The notes under the pieces: model-generated
The model's database searches: none
Seen by the model: only the letters and a program-made list of their open reading frames with translations
Told to the model about the DNA's origin: nothing
Source of the DNA: Gemmatimonadota bacterium
Lineage (GTDB): Bacteria > Latescibacterota > UBA2968 > UBA8231
Direction of reading: 5' to 3'
DNA length: 64,000 nucleotides
Assembly: GCA_018673255.1 (NCBI GenBank)
Contig: JABHDC010000253.1
Span: forward strand, 62,001-126,000
Made by a program: the position numbers and the translations under genes
Part shown: piece after piece, positions 33,573 through 42,679 of the stretch
How positions within the stretch are numbered: position 1 is the first letter of the stretch
Layout of the letters: every line of letters starts with the position of its first letter

Positions 33573-36500
33573 ATGACGAGGCGTCGCGTTGCGCTTGCTC
33601 TGCTGCTGGCGCTCTTGCTGACGATCGGGCTCTCACCCCTTGGTGTGCATCTCGCCCTGGGCCTGGTTCAACGCCCGGCGGGCAAGGCAGGCTGGGACCT
33701 GGCTATCACAGATGTGAGGGGCAGTCTGCTGAGAGGAATGCGACTGCACGAGATTCGCGCCGAAGGGCATGGCTCCTGGGTAGAGGCCGACACGATCGAG
33801 ATCTCCCTCTGGCGCTGGGCCGTCGATGTCCATGGCCTGAGGGTACGGTGGCACTTGATGCCCATCTCGTCAGAAGCGACACGTGCCCCGGCGAAGGCTC
33901 CGTCGATCCCCGATTACCTTCCTGAGTTCCGCACCCAACAGGCATTGATCGATGTATTCCAAGGCGATTCGGTGCGCTGGCAGGGCCATGGACTCGATGC
34001 ACACTGGCGCCCGCCAGGCAGGAATCCGGCGCAACTGGATCTGACGACGTCCGGCACTCTCGTCATGGGGCAGGCCCCGCTGAGTGTGTCCATTGCTGCC
34101 TCTGCGGTGCCACACGGGGATACGCTACGCGTGCATCTGCAGGACCTGAGTGTCATCCGGGACAAGGTCGGAGTCGGGGCCATGGGGTCTTTCGGTCTGG
34201 GGCTTGCAGCGGATCTGCCGATCGAGGCTGCCCTCGACGTCATGTCGATCACAACACGGCAGGCCGGGCAGGGCACACCCGCGCAACCATCGCAACCACC
34301 GACATTCGTCTTCAACGGCAGTGTATCTCTGTCGGGACAGCTGCGACCCCTGTCACTGGCAGTCGAGGCGACATACGAAGGCACGTCCCAACGAACCGGG
34401 GCGTTCGAGGGTGAGGCGAGGGCCCGTGTCGACACCGGTGCGGTTCACGTGGATTCCATCACAGCGGGAGTCGCGGATGGTGCGCTTGCTGGCACTGCCG
34501 AGTTCGGCTTCGACGGTGTGGCGACGGCGCAGGCGCGTCTGACCGGTGTGGATGTCAGTGTGCTGCAACCGCCACTAGGGGGCCGGGCCGATGCGATCAT
34601 CGACTATTCGTCGTCAGCAGTGGCTGGACGGGTCGTCGAACTCGTAGCCGAATCCAGTGCTCTGACGGGGATCACACCTGCTGCAGTCGATTTGCGCATT
34701 CAGGCGACGTTCAAGGGGAGCACGCTGAAAGCCACCGCCAGGAGCCAGTCTCTGGGTGTTGCCGAAGTGCAGGGCACCGTCGGGGATTCGATGGACCTGG
34801 CGGTACACGGAGAGCTCGATGCGGCGCCGTGGCTGGGTCAAGAAGCGCCATTCTCCATCCAGGGCACGGTGACACCCGCCGGTTGGTCTCTGCGTCTTCA
34901 GGCCGATTCGCTGCCCTATGGAGCCGATCTGGCGCCCCTGCATGCAGAGCTTTTCCTGCACCCGGATCGGCACCTCGATGTGAAGGCCCAGGTTGCCGGA
35001 CAGCAACTCGTGGCAGCGGCGTCACTGGATCTGACCACCACCCGCTTCGACACGCTCCGTCTGTCGGCTCATCGGCTCAACCTGGCGCGTTGGTCCCCAG
35101 GGCTCGGTGGCGTGATTGCGGGAACCTGGCAAGGCCAGGGCCCGGTGAATGGCCGGATCACAACGGCAGCTGGACTTCGGCTCGATTCGTTGCAGTGGGC
35201 CGACTGGCGGCTGTCGGCGCCCCTGTATCTGACGGCTCGCAGCGATGGGGGACGACTCGATCTGGCGGCCAAGAGTGAGGGTGCGGATCTGTCGTTGTGG
35301 GCGGATGCAGATTCCGTCCATCTGGCGGGAGACCTCACAGGTCTTCGTATTCAGCGTCATGTGGATTCATCCGGGCCGGTAACACTCGGTGACCCAACCC
35401 GCGATGAACCGGAGACGTCGCCGGACACAAGACCTGACACGGAACCGGACTCGAGTGACTCACTTTTCATCCGAGGCAAGGTGCGTGCGGCAGCCCCATG
35501 GCAGGCGCTGAGATCACCGACGGCATGGCTGGCCATCGACAGTGCCGCCGTCACCATCGGTGGACTGTTTGCCCGCAGTTCGGCTCCGGCGATGATCCGG
35601 TTGGCGGCGGATTCCCTCGACCTGGAACCCTCACGGTGGGAGACCAGCTTCGGTGCACTGGCTCTGTCTGCTCGACGCGCACCTCGCGATGGGGCAGGGG
35701 AGGCGAGGTGGTCAGTAGAGGGGGATATCGATTCACTGCGCCTCGACCCGTGGCCCCGATGGCAGGCAGAAGGGGCGATGGCGCAGGTGCGGATCGAGGG
35801 TACGCTCCCCTATCCCCGAATCGAAGCCCGCGTGTCTGCAGAGGGACTGAATCTCAACGAACAGCCGCTGGGCACGCTGATCGCCACGGTCGATCTCGAT
35901 GAAGCAGCTTCAAATGCGTCGTTGACCCTGGGGGATGCCGCCAGACCTGCACTTCAGATGCAGCTGACGGCGCCGATACATCTGCTGGCTGGGGCGGACC
36001 GCCAGCGTCACGCCGCCCGTCTGATCGTGACGACGAAAGGTTTTGAGGCGCGGCCTCTGGTTTTCGGCGTGACGGATGACTCCACATCGTTGCGCGTGAG
36101 TGGCAAGGTCGATGTCTCGCTGCCCCTGTCACAGTTGGCGGAGGGTGCCGACTGGTCGCACTGGCGTGGCGAGATGGCCGTCGACGAGTTCCGACTGCTC
36201 CGACCAGCCGGCAAGTTGCGTCTGGTGGAAGATGCCGTGGCCCAACTGCACAGTGGCGCCCTCACTGTGGATGGATTGTCCCTGTCGCTGGAAGTGGATC
36301 GCCTGGATAGCGCCAAGGCTCGTGTTGTGGGCTCTGCTCGGTTGTCGGGCGTGCTGGATACAGTGGCCAGTGATCTTCGCCTGCGCCTGAGGGATATCGA
36401 TCTGCGGTCAGCGGTTCAGCTGTTCGCCAAAGACCCCGGACTCGGCGGACTGGTGAGCGGCGAGGCGGTCTTCACCGGAACCCTCGGACGGCCCGCCCTG

Positions 36501-37979
36501 GATATAGAAGCCGAAGCGCGTCTGGATGAGCTGGGCCTGGCGACCCTGCGGATTCGCGGGCGACCGCTGGGCTGGAATCTCCTGGCGAAGTGGCGCACGC
36601 CGGCACAGGACGAATTGTCGGCATCGATCGGGATCCCGCCCGATCCTGCAGGCTGGCCGGATTGGGCGGGCGCAAAGATGCGGCTGCGATCCTCAGGGCT
36701 GGAACTGACGGCCTTGCTGGATCAGTGGGGAGAGCTGGATGATCTGGCCGGTCACGTGCAGGTGGATCTGTCGGTCGTCGATTTCATCGATCCGAAGATC
36801 CGGGGACAGATCGATGTGTCGGGGTTGCAGCTGGCCCTGCTCGACATGACCCCGGGATACCACTTTGGTGCCGGGATCGTTCGCTTCGAGGGGGACGCCC
36901 AGGGCCACCTTGAGGGATTTGCGGGCACTTCGACAGAGGGAAGTGGGCGCCTGGAACTGCAGGGCGATCTGCTCTTCTCCCGGTTGCACAAACCCGAGCT
37001 GTCCCTGCACTTGCTCATGGATGGCGTGCCCTATCGATATGCGGACATCTTCCATGCCGAGGATGTGGATGCCGACATCACCTGGGTCCAGGCAGCCACC
37101 GGCAATCGGCTGTCAGGTTTCCTGCGTCTGAAAGAACCCGTGGCGCAGGTGCAGCTGCTCGATCTGACGGCCCCCGTGCCGCCCCCACCGGCCGTGCAGA
37201 ACGAATTGCTGGAGCGCACCACATTGGATCTGTTCATCGACATCGATGATCTGCAGACGCAGAGTGAGATCTCTGACGTCACGCTCGATGGCGGGATCCG
37301 ACTGTATGGCACCCTCTCGAAACCGCGATTCCAGGGCGAACTCGACATCACAGAGGGTCACCTGCTGCTGTTGAGTCGTCGCTTCGAATTTGATCGGGGC
37401 CGCATCATCACCGATCAGCTCGTGCCGACCTATTCGATCCTCGATATCGCCTACGATCCGCTGTTGCTGGATCCTGAGTTGGATCTGCAGGCGACGGCCC
37501 TCGTGATAGACACCGGAGAGGGAGACGGGATCGAGCGGGAGGTCACCTTCGAGTTGCGCGGTACGGCACGAGAGACGGCGCCTCTGCTGACCAGTCCTGG
37601 CCTGGGCGACACGGAAGTGATGAACTTGCTGGCCTTTGGTGATCCTCTTGCGCCGAGCGCTGGCGGCGAAGTGCTGGCTGTGGCCGCGGGTCAACTGTTG
37701 CTCAGTCGGCAGGCCCGAAAGTTTGGTCTCGACGAATTTCAGCTGCTCTCTTCCGGCAGTGTGCTGGGCGCGACCATTGGCAAGCCCTCGTTGCGCGTGG
37801 GCAAGTACATCGAGTCGCCCCTGTCCGTGTGGTTGAGATACGAAGGCCTCACCAGCCGCATGTCGACGGGCCAGTTGGAGGCCGAGTATCGGATCACGAA
37901 TCTGCTCAAGATCGATGCGCGGACCAACTCAGACCGAGGTGTCTACGGTATCGGACTCGTTCTGGAGAAGGACTTCTGA
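33573..37979 (+). CDS. tamB: Translocation/assembly module TamB-like protein
   Basis: 1468 aa. An N-terminal signal anchor (RRRVALALLLALLLTIGLS) is followed by a long beta-rich AsmA/TamB-type body and the C-terminal DUF490 domain, with GTLSKPRFQGELDI, VTFELRGTARETAPLL, GDTEVMNLLAFGD and VGKYIESPLSVWLRYEG. TamB spans the periplasm and works with TamA in outer-membrane protein or lipid transport. An acidic Pro/Thr/Asp-rich linker lies around residues 610-635. The start at 33573 is a choice; a TTG at 33528 is in frame. The stop overlaps the tamA ATG (TGATG). Confidence 0.9.
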   Translation: MTRRRVALALLLALLLTIGLSPLGVHLALGLVQRPAGKAGWDLAITDVRGSLLRGMRLHEIRAEGHGSWVEADTIEISLWRWAVDVHGLRVRWHLMPISSEATRAPAKAPSIPDYLPEFRTQQALIDVFQGDSVRWQGHGLDAHWRPPGRNPAQLDLTTSGTLVMGQAPLSVSIAASAVPHGDTLRVHLQDLSVIRDKVGVGAMGSFGLGLAADLPIEAALDVMSITTRQAGQGTPAQPSQPPTFVFNGSVSLSGQLRPLSLAVEATYEGTSQRTGAFEGEARARVDTGAVHVDSITAGVADGALAGTAEFGFDGVATAQARLTGVDVSVLQPPLGGRADAIIDYSSSAVAGRVVELVAESSALTGITPAAVDLRIQATFKGSTLKATARSQSLGVAEVQGTVGDSMDLAVHGELDAAPWLGQEAPFSIQGTVTPAGWSLRLQADSLPYGADLAPLHAELFLHPDRHLDVKAQVAGQQLVAAASLDLTTTRFDTLRLSAHRLNLARWSPGLGGVIAGTWQGQGPVNGRITTAAGLRLDSLQWADWRLSAPLYLTARSDGGRLDLAAKSEGADLSLWADADSVHLAGDLTGLRIQRHVDSSGPVTLGDPTRDEPETSPDTRPDTEPDSSDSLFIRGKVRAAAPWQALRSPTAWLAIDSAAVTIGGLFARSSAPAMIRLAADSLDLEPSRWETSFGALALSARRAPRDGAGEARWSVEGDIDSLRLDPWPRWQAEGAMAQVRIEGTLPYPRIEARVSAEGLNLNEQPLGTLIATVDLDEAASNASLTLGDAARPALQMQLTAPIHLLAGADRQRHAARLIVTTKGFEARPLVFGVTDDSTSLRVSGKVDVSLPLSQLAEGADWSHWRGEMAVDEFRLLRPAGKLRLVEDAVAQLHSGALTVDGLSLSLEVDRLDSAKARVVGSARLSGVLDTVASDLRLRLRDIDLRSAVQLFAKDPGLGGLVSGEAVFTGTLGRPALDIEAEARLDELGLATLRIRGRPLGWNLLAKWRTPAQDELSASIGIPPDPAGWPDWAGAKMRLRSSGLELTALLDQWGELDDLAGHVQVDLSVVDFIDPKIRGQIDVSGLQLALLDMTPGYHFGAGIVRFEGDAQGHLEGFAGTSTEGSGRLELQGDLLFSRLHKPELSLHLLMDGVPYRYADIFHAEDVDADITWVQAATGNRLSGFLRLKEPVAQVQLLDLTAPVPPPPAVQNELLERTTLDLFIDIDDLQTQSEISDVTLDGGIRLYGTLSKPRFQGELDITEGHLLLLSRRFEFDRGRIITDQLVPTYSILDIAYDPLLLDPELDLQATALVIDTGEGDGIEREVTFELRGTARETAPLLTSPGLGDTEVMNLLAFGDPLAPSAGGEVLAVAAGQLLLSRQARKFGLDEFQLLSSGSVLGATIGKPSLRVGKYIESPLSVWLRYEGLTSRMSTGQLEAEYRITNLLKIDARTNSDRGVYGIGLVLEKDF

Positions 37980-40138
37980 TGCCGCCTCTGCCCAAGGGAC
38001 GGGCACCCAAGCGGATGATGCTCGAAGCGCTGATGCGCGGGTGGTTGAGGCCGGGTCTGATCGCGTCCTGCCTGTTGTTTGTGCTGCTGATCGTGATGTT
38101 GACCACTGTCACCGATTCGAGCGCCGCTGATCTGCAGTCTACGAATCGTCCGGTTTCATATCGTGAACTGGAAGAGCCACGGGTTGCGGCGATCCACTTC
38201 GAGCACGTGCAGGAGAAACCCTTCGGCAATCCGGAACTGCGAGCAGCGATGCAGACCCGGATCGGGCAACGACTTCAGCGACGATACTTCCGCTCGGACG
38301 TGACGAAGATCATCAACATCTATCGTGCCGCAGGATTCATGGATGCACAGGTCGTCGAGCGACGTTTCGCGCTGGATGCCGACGACCGACTGCATATCTA
38401 TCTGCGCATCGCTTCCGGCACGCGCTGGCATGTCGGATCCGTGAGGATCGATCAGCTGGACAGTGTTCGGATCGATACGACAAACCTGCGCAAGAAGATC
38501 AGAGTGGAAGCGAAAGGGGCCTTTCGATACGGCCGCGTATTGGAAGATGAACGGCGGCTGCTGTCGTGGCTGAATCAGGAAGGGCATCCCCACGCCACCG
38601 TGCAGAATCGAATCGATTTCAGTCGATCGACACAGGCGGCGAATGTGCGCTACGAGGTCGTTGTCGGTCGCCGCATGGTCTTCGGGGCGTTGCATGTCGA
38701 GGGCTCAGATTCGCTGCAGACACGCCAATCGCTCATCCAACGACAACTGACATTTTCCGAAGGAGACCTCTACGACCCGGAGCATCTGCGTCGCACGCGC
38801 AGCAATCTGGCGCGGACCGGTCTGTTTCGGTCGGTGATCTTCGCGACGCCTGTAGAGACGGACGGGGACAGCATTCAACCGGTCATCCTGCGCTTGCAGG
38901 AGAGACCGTATCTGCACGTGGAGTCACGGGCTTTTGCCAGCACGGAGGATCTCGGGCTCACGGGGAATGTCGAACATCGGAACTTCCTCGGCCGCGGCAA
39001 TCGCATTGGAGCCGATGCGAGTTTCGGTCGACCACTCCAGGGCGCGACGCTCTATCTGACGGAGCGAAATCTCTTCGACAGCCCGGCGGATCTGACCCTG
39101 TCAGCGGGGATGACCGACGAATTCAGCAGTACGCAGGTCTTCGCCGATGGGGATGATCCGCGTCAGTTCGGTTTGCTCACGGGTTTGCACACACCGGCCC
39201 TGAAACGACAGCGATTGCTCGGCGATTCGACGGCGGCAGCCTATATAGATCGAGGGACCTATGATTATCCGTCGGTGCAGAGATTGTGGCAGCTGGATGC
39301 GACGCTGGGTCGCAACTGGTACTCACGCTCGGGTTCAACCCGATACCTGACGCAGATGTCCATGAACTGGACCCTGTCACGTCGGCAGCCGGTGACCGGG
39401 GAGGAGATCAGCTTCAAGGCAGAGGAGGATGGCGCGTTCGCCGTCGCCGATAGCGTGGAGGCCGAAGGCCAGACCGAAGCCTCGGGCGAGGCCAGTATCG
39501 CGCCGACCACTTCGGTTCTCCGTGACACCTTCGCGGTGGATGATGACTGGGTCAACATTCTGACCAATGAAGCGCGGGCCCTGAACTTCCGGATCGATAT
39601 GGAACGCGATACTCGCGATCATCCGATCATGTCGCGCAGCGGTGCGTTCGTGCGCGCCGAGGCCCTGGTGGCTGTCGAATTTGGTGGTGCATCGACGCGG
39701 GTCCTGGATGGCACCCTGGAGGCGCGCCACTATCAGCCGCTGGGTGATCGCTTCGTATGGGCTCAGGCATTGACCTTCGTCATGACAGGATCGATTCGCC
39801 GCGATCGGCAGTTGCCCCAGACCTATTGGAAGAGTTTCGGCGGTGAAGGCTCCGTGCGAGGTATCAAGCGTGATGCGATTCAGGCCGTTGATGGCGGGCG
39901 CGCTGGGATCAATGTGCGCAACGAATTGCGTGTCGACGTGGGGCCCGTGGGGGTCGTCGGGTTCTGGGATCGTGCCGGTGTGTGGCGTGATGCGCAGGAT
40001 GCCGCCTGGGATGGTATGCGTGATGGCTACGGCTTCGGGCTGCGATGGGATGTGGGGTTGCCGCTGCGCTTTGATGCAGGTTGGAGTGGAGACCGGGAGG
40101 ACTACGAACTGTATCTGTCGATCGGGCAGGCGTTCTGA
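37979..40138 (+). CDS. tamA: BamA/TamA family outer membrane protein
   Basis: 719 aa with a basic N-terminus and signal helix (LIASCLLFVLLIVMLTT), two or three POTRA-like repeats (for example FGALHVEGSDSLQT) and a C-terminal 16-strand barrel. GGEGSVRGIKRDAIQ contains the VRG motif of the Omp85 lid loop. The chain ends in Phe, as expected for a barrel. Translation is coupled to tamB by a 1-nt overlap. An acidic loop (residues about 475-525) within the barrel is probably extracellular. Confidence 0.9.
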   Translation: MPPLPKGRAPKRMMLEALMRGWLRPGLIASCLLFVLLIVMLTTVTDSSAADLQSTNRPVSYRELEEPRVAAIHFEHVQEKPFGNPELRAAMQTRIGQRLQRRYFRSDVTKIINIYRAAGFMDAQVVERRFALDADDRLHIYLRIASGTRWHVGSVRIDQLDSVRIDTTNLRKKIRVEAKGAFRYGRVLEDERRLLSWLNQEGHPHATVQNRIDFSRSTQAANVRYEVVVGRRMVFGALHVEGSDSLQTRQSLIQRQLTFSEGDLYDPEHLRRTRSNLARTGLFRSVIFATPVETDGDSIQPVILRLQERPYLHVESRAFASTEDLGLTGNVEHRNFLGRGNRIGADASFGRPLQGATLYLTERNLFDSPADLTLSAGMTDEFSSTQVFADGDDPRQFGLLTGLHTPALKRQRLLGDSTAAAYIDRGTYDYPSVQRLWQLDATLGRNWYSRSGSTRYLTQMSMNWTLSRRQPVTGEEISFKAEEDGAFAVADSVEAEGQTEASGEASIAPTTSVLRDTFAVDDDWVNILTNEARALNFRIDMERDTRDHPIMSRSGAFVRAEALVAVEFGGASTRVLDGTLEARHYQPLGDRFVWAQALTFVMTGSIRRDRQLPQTYWKSFGGEGSVRGIKRDAIQAVDGGRAGINVRNELRVDVGPVGVVGFWDRAGVWRDAQDAAWDGMRDGYGFGLRWDVGLPLRFDAGWSGDREDYELYLSIGQAF

Positions 40139-40278
40139 AGAAGCGGTAGTACAAGAGGTGAGTGCGGGCAGCATCACTGCCCTGGTGGGTCACCGGGCCG
40201 GCACTGGCGCGCTGACTGCCTCTGGCGCGAAGTGTCCAAGTTCAAGAGCCACAAGCAGTTGCCGCAATACGCATTTCG

Positions 40279-40307
40279 TTGACACTGTTGAGGGCGCCGG
40301 CTACATT
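40279..40307 (+). promoter_or_regulatory. Sigma70-type promoter of ssrA
   Basis: TTGACA (40279-40284), a 17-bp spacer and TACATT (40302-40307). Transcription would start near 40314, giving a precursor with a leader of about 49 nt before the mature tmRNA end. The rest of the gap 40139-40278 shows no gene. Confidence 0.75.
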
Positions 40308-40362
40308 CCAGCCAACGACACACACCGGCAGTCTCGAGTTTGGCTGCCAGCATCGTGTCCCT

Positions 40363-40722
40363 GGGGGCGACTTGGCTTCGACGGGGATGGAGATGTCGAG
40401 AGCGCGTGCCGAGGTCCCCGACACCTCGTAAAAACCGGGAACAAAACTCAAACGCCAACGATAACTCGTACGCGTTGGCCGCCTAAGCAATTAGGTAGCC
40501 CGTTGGGGCTGGTGTTGCCTGCGACGCCAGCCCCGACGACATCAAAGCAGGCTAGTCGAGCACCCCTGTTCCGGGGTGTCAGGCGAAACTTATGGAACTG
40601 GCCTCCTCCGGCTTTCGTCAGCCGGTGCCGGAGAAGGTGAGATCACATCGGGCTGACTACGCACGTAGTGGTCTCGCTTGAACCGTCTTCGGACGCGGGT
40701 TCGATCCCCGCCGCCTCCACCA
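40363..40722 (+). ncRNA. ssrA: tmRNA
   Basis: A complete one-piece tmRNA, about 360 nt. The 5' GGGGGCG (40363-40369) pairs with CGCCTCC (40712-40718) to form the acceptor stem, followed by ACCA. The 5' GACTTGGCTTCGACGGGGAT and the 3' GGGTTCGATCCCCGCC T-arm are hallmark segments. The reading frame from 40454 (GCC AAC GAT AAC TCG TAC GCG TTG GCC GCC TAA) encodes the tag ANDNSYALAA, which with the charged alanine ends in the usual ALAA degron. It rescues stalled ribosomes with SmpB, whose gene is not here. Confidence 0.97.
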
Positions 40723-40747
40723 TTCTTAGTTCCAGGAAGATCCAGAG

Positions 40748-40785
40748 AAGCCCCGTAGGTCACTGACTTGCGGGGCTTTTCTCTT
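40748..40785 (+). terminator. Rho-independent terminator of ssrA
   Basis: AGCCCCG (40749-40755) pairs with CGGGGCT (40771-40777), followed by TTTCTCTTT. The hairpin overlaps the last codons and stop (40760-40762) of the convergent nitroreductase gene. Confidence 0.85.
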
Positions 40786-41755
40786 TCCAGCCCTCGCCAG
40801 GCCAACTCCCCCAACCAACCACTTCCTCCATCGGGTGACGAGCCCCCGGCCGGTCCTGCTCCAGGGGCCAGCCCAGGCCGATGACCCCAGCGATGACGAC
40901 CCGGTCGGGAATGCCGAACTCCTTCTTGAGCGCATCCTGATCGAGCCCTCCCAACCAGAAACCTGCCAGACCCTGACTCAGTCCCGCCAGCAGCAACTGG
41001 TGGCCGAAGATGGTGCCATTGCGGATTGCGCTGTCCTGGGGATTCGCAAAGCAGGAGCGGATGAAAGTGATGGTCTCATCCCGTTGGTCGGGGGCATGCG
41101 ACCCCCGGGCGATGAGTTCATCGGCAGCGCGGGGGGCTTCTTCTTCGAACACGAGGGGATCGACGGCACAGATCACGGCCAGACCTGCGGCACTGACCTG
41201 TGACTGGTCGAGGCAGCAGCGCTGCAAACGCTGGCGATCCGTGTCGCTGTGGCAAATGATGGGTCGCCAGGGCTGCAGGTTGAATTCGGAGGGGGCCGCG
41301 AGGGCCGCTGTCAGCAGCGAGTGGACGAGTTCGTGCGGCATCGGCTGTTCGGAGAAGTCTCTAGCCGTCGCTCGTAGCAGCAATGATTTCAGGAATCGGG
41401 GATGGCTGCCGGGGTGTGGATCGAGAACCCCGAGGTGGCCATTCTCCGGATGGCTCCACGCCCATGGTCGAATCTCGGCGCGGGCATAGCCGCCCTGTAC
41501 GAAGGGGTCGTTACGGGCGAAGTCTTCAGCCTGTTCCAGATCGGGAAACTCGCCCACCACCATGCCGCCTGCCTGCAGGTCGGTGAAGGGACCTGCCGCA
41601 ATCAGGCGTCCTTCTGCGTTCAGGCGATCGAGGTGTTCGCAGTGATTGCGGATGACATCGATCGGGCGTTTGGCCTGAGGATCCACGGCGTGAAGGAAGA
41701 TGATGTATTCAGGCAAGAGACCTCTGCACAGGCGGGGTAGGCCGGACGTTGGCAT
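40760..41755 (-). CDS. YciI-like domain fused to nitroreductase
   Basis: 331 aa. Residues about 16-100 are a YciI-like ferredoxin-fold domain (YIIFLHAVDPQAKRP, AAGPFTDLQAGGMVVGEF, DPFVQGGYARAEIRPW). Residues about 120-320 are an FMN nitroreductase (RATARDFSEQPMP, APSEFNLQPWR, GTIFGHQLLLAGLSQGLAGFWLGG). The fusion suggests that the two reduce or detoxify one substrate. The ATG at 41755 is 11 bp from the vapC stop, so it may be read from the vapBC promoter. Its 3' end lies inside the ssrA terminator. Confidence 0.85.
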   Translation of the reverse strand: MPTSGLPRLCRGLLPEYIIFLHAVDPQAKRPIDVIRNHCEHLDRLNAEGRLIAAGPFTDLQAGGMVVGEFPDLEQAEDFARNDPFVQGGYARAEIRPWAWSHPENGHLGVLDPHPGSHPRFLKSLLLRATARDFSEQPMPHELVHSLLTAALAAPSEFNLQPWRPIICHSDTDRQRLQRCCLDQSQVSAAGLAVICAVDPLVFEEEAPRAADELIARGSHAPDQRDETITFIRSCFANPQDSAIRNGTIFGHQLLLAGLSQGLAGFWLGGLDQDALKKEFGIPDRVVIAGVIGLGWPLEQDRPGARHPMEEVVGWGSWPGEGWKEKSPASQ

Positions 41756-41766
41756 TTTCCTCGCGT

Positions 41767-42156
41767 TCAGAGGCAGATGGTGACATCGGTCTTCGCGAAA
41801 TCATTGCCCTTGAACAGCAGCGGTTCACCGGAAGTTCTGCTCAATGCGTAGCTGAAGCAGTCACCGTAATTCAGCCCGGCAGGGTGGTGCCCTTTGCCGT
41901 ATTCACGGAACGCATGGCGGGCGACCTGAAGTTGCTCCTCGTTGAAGGCGACGGTCTCGATGCCAACCTTGAGCAGCAACAGATCCAGTTCACGACTTCC
42001 TTCTTCCCCCAGCTCGCTCTCAACTACGAGGCAGGCCTCGAGAATTGACGCAGCAGACATGAGCCGCACTGGATCGGCCTCAATTGCTTCGCTGAAGCGT
42101 CCTGCGTCCACTTCACCGAAGAGTATGGCGATCACGGCAGACGTATCGATCACCAT
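41767..42156 (-). CDS. vapC: VapC family PIN-domain toxin
   Basis: A 129-aa PIN-domain ribonuclease toxin. The N-terminal MVIDTSAVIAIL carries the first catalytic aspartate, SAASILEACLV the glutamate, and LNYGDCFSYALS the later aspartate, followed by PLLFKGNDFAKTDV. These are the usual acidic residues of an intact PIN active site. The ATG overlaps the vapB stop by 1 nt. It resembles the VapC group found with Rv0623-like antitoxins. Confidence 0.92.
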   Translation of the reverse strand: MVIDTSAVIAILFGEVDAGRFSEAIEADPVRLMSAASILEACLVVESELGEEGSRELDLLLLKVGIETVAFNEEQLQVARHAFREYGKGHHPAGLNYGDCFSYALSRTSGEPLLFKGNDFAKTDVTICL

Positions 42157-42407
42157 CAGGTTGGCAAGCCGTTCTCATCATATCCAATGATGTCGTCGGC
42201 GGTGGTCCCTGTATTTCGTGGCAGGGCGGCACACCGCCGGCTGATTTCCATGATCGCGTCCTTGAGGCTCAACGGACTCTTGGTACCCTCACGCTTCAGG
42301 CGCTCGCGCAACGCGATGGTCACGGTCTGCGTGATTGTTTCACCGGTCAATCCTGCAAGCTCACGGGCAAGCCGGTCTGCTTCGGGATCCTTGATGTTCA
42401 AAGACAT
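42156..42407 (-). CDS. vapB: VapB family antitoxin (Rv0623-like)
   Basis: 83 aa. The N-terminal SLNIKDPEADRLARELA and GETITQTVTIALRERL match the Rv0623-like/PSK transcription factor family, a ribbon-helix-helix type DNA binder. The C-terminal half (RCAALPRN, DDIIGYDENGLP) is the toxin-binding segment. GGAG lies 8 nt before the ATG. It should neutralise VapC and autorepress the operon from the promoter at 42446-42474. Confidence 0.92.
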   Translation of the reverse strand: MSLNIKDPEADRLARELAGLTGETITQTVTIALRERLKREGTKSPLSLKDAIMEISRRCAALPRNTGTTADDIIGYDENGLPT

Positions 42408-42445
42408 ACTGGTTTCTCCAATAAAGACAAACAGGAACCTTCTTT

Positions 42446-42474
42446 ATCATAACCTCGTGGAAGTACAGATGCAA
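42446..42474 (-). promoter_or_regulatory. Sigma70-type promoter of vapBC
   Basis: On the minus strand TTGCAT (42474-42469), a 17-bp spacer and TATGAT (42451-42446). The start site would lie about 30 nt upstream of the vapB ATG. The remaining stretch 42475-42679 shows no gene I can support. Confidence 0.65.
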
Positions 42475-42679
42475 TCGCTCTCTTGCCCTCAGATCGTCGA
42501 AAATGGGGGAATACAGTAATGGCTCTCGATCGTGAAGAGGATTAGCATACTGGCCCGTCCGCATCTCCTTCCAGGGGAGTTGAGACTCATGCAGGACAAG
42601 CAGGCATGCTGGCACCCCGGCAGCCGCCGCCTCGGTGACGCAGATCATCGACTGACGTGACACGACAGGAAGAGATCAC

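Noticed and set aside
41767..42407. vapBC as proof of a mobile element
   Set aside because: No integrase, transposase, terminal repeats or tRNA target is near; toxin-antitoxin pairs occur in stable chromosomes.
42361..42663. A 100-codon minus-strand frame upstream of vapB
   Set aside because: It runs through the vapBC promoter and has no recognisable domain or ribosome site.
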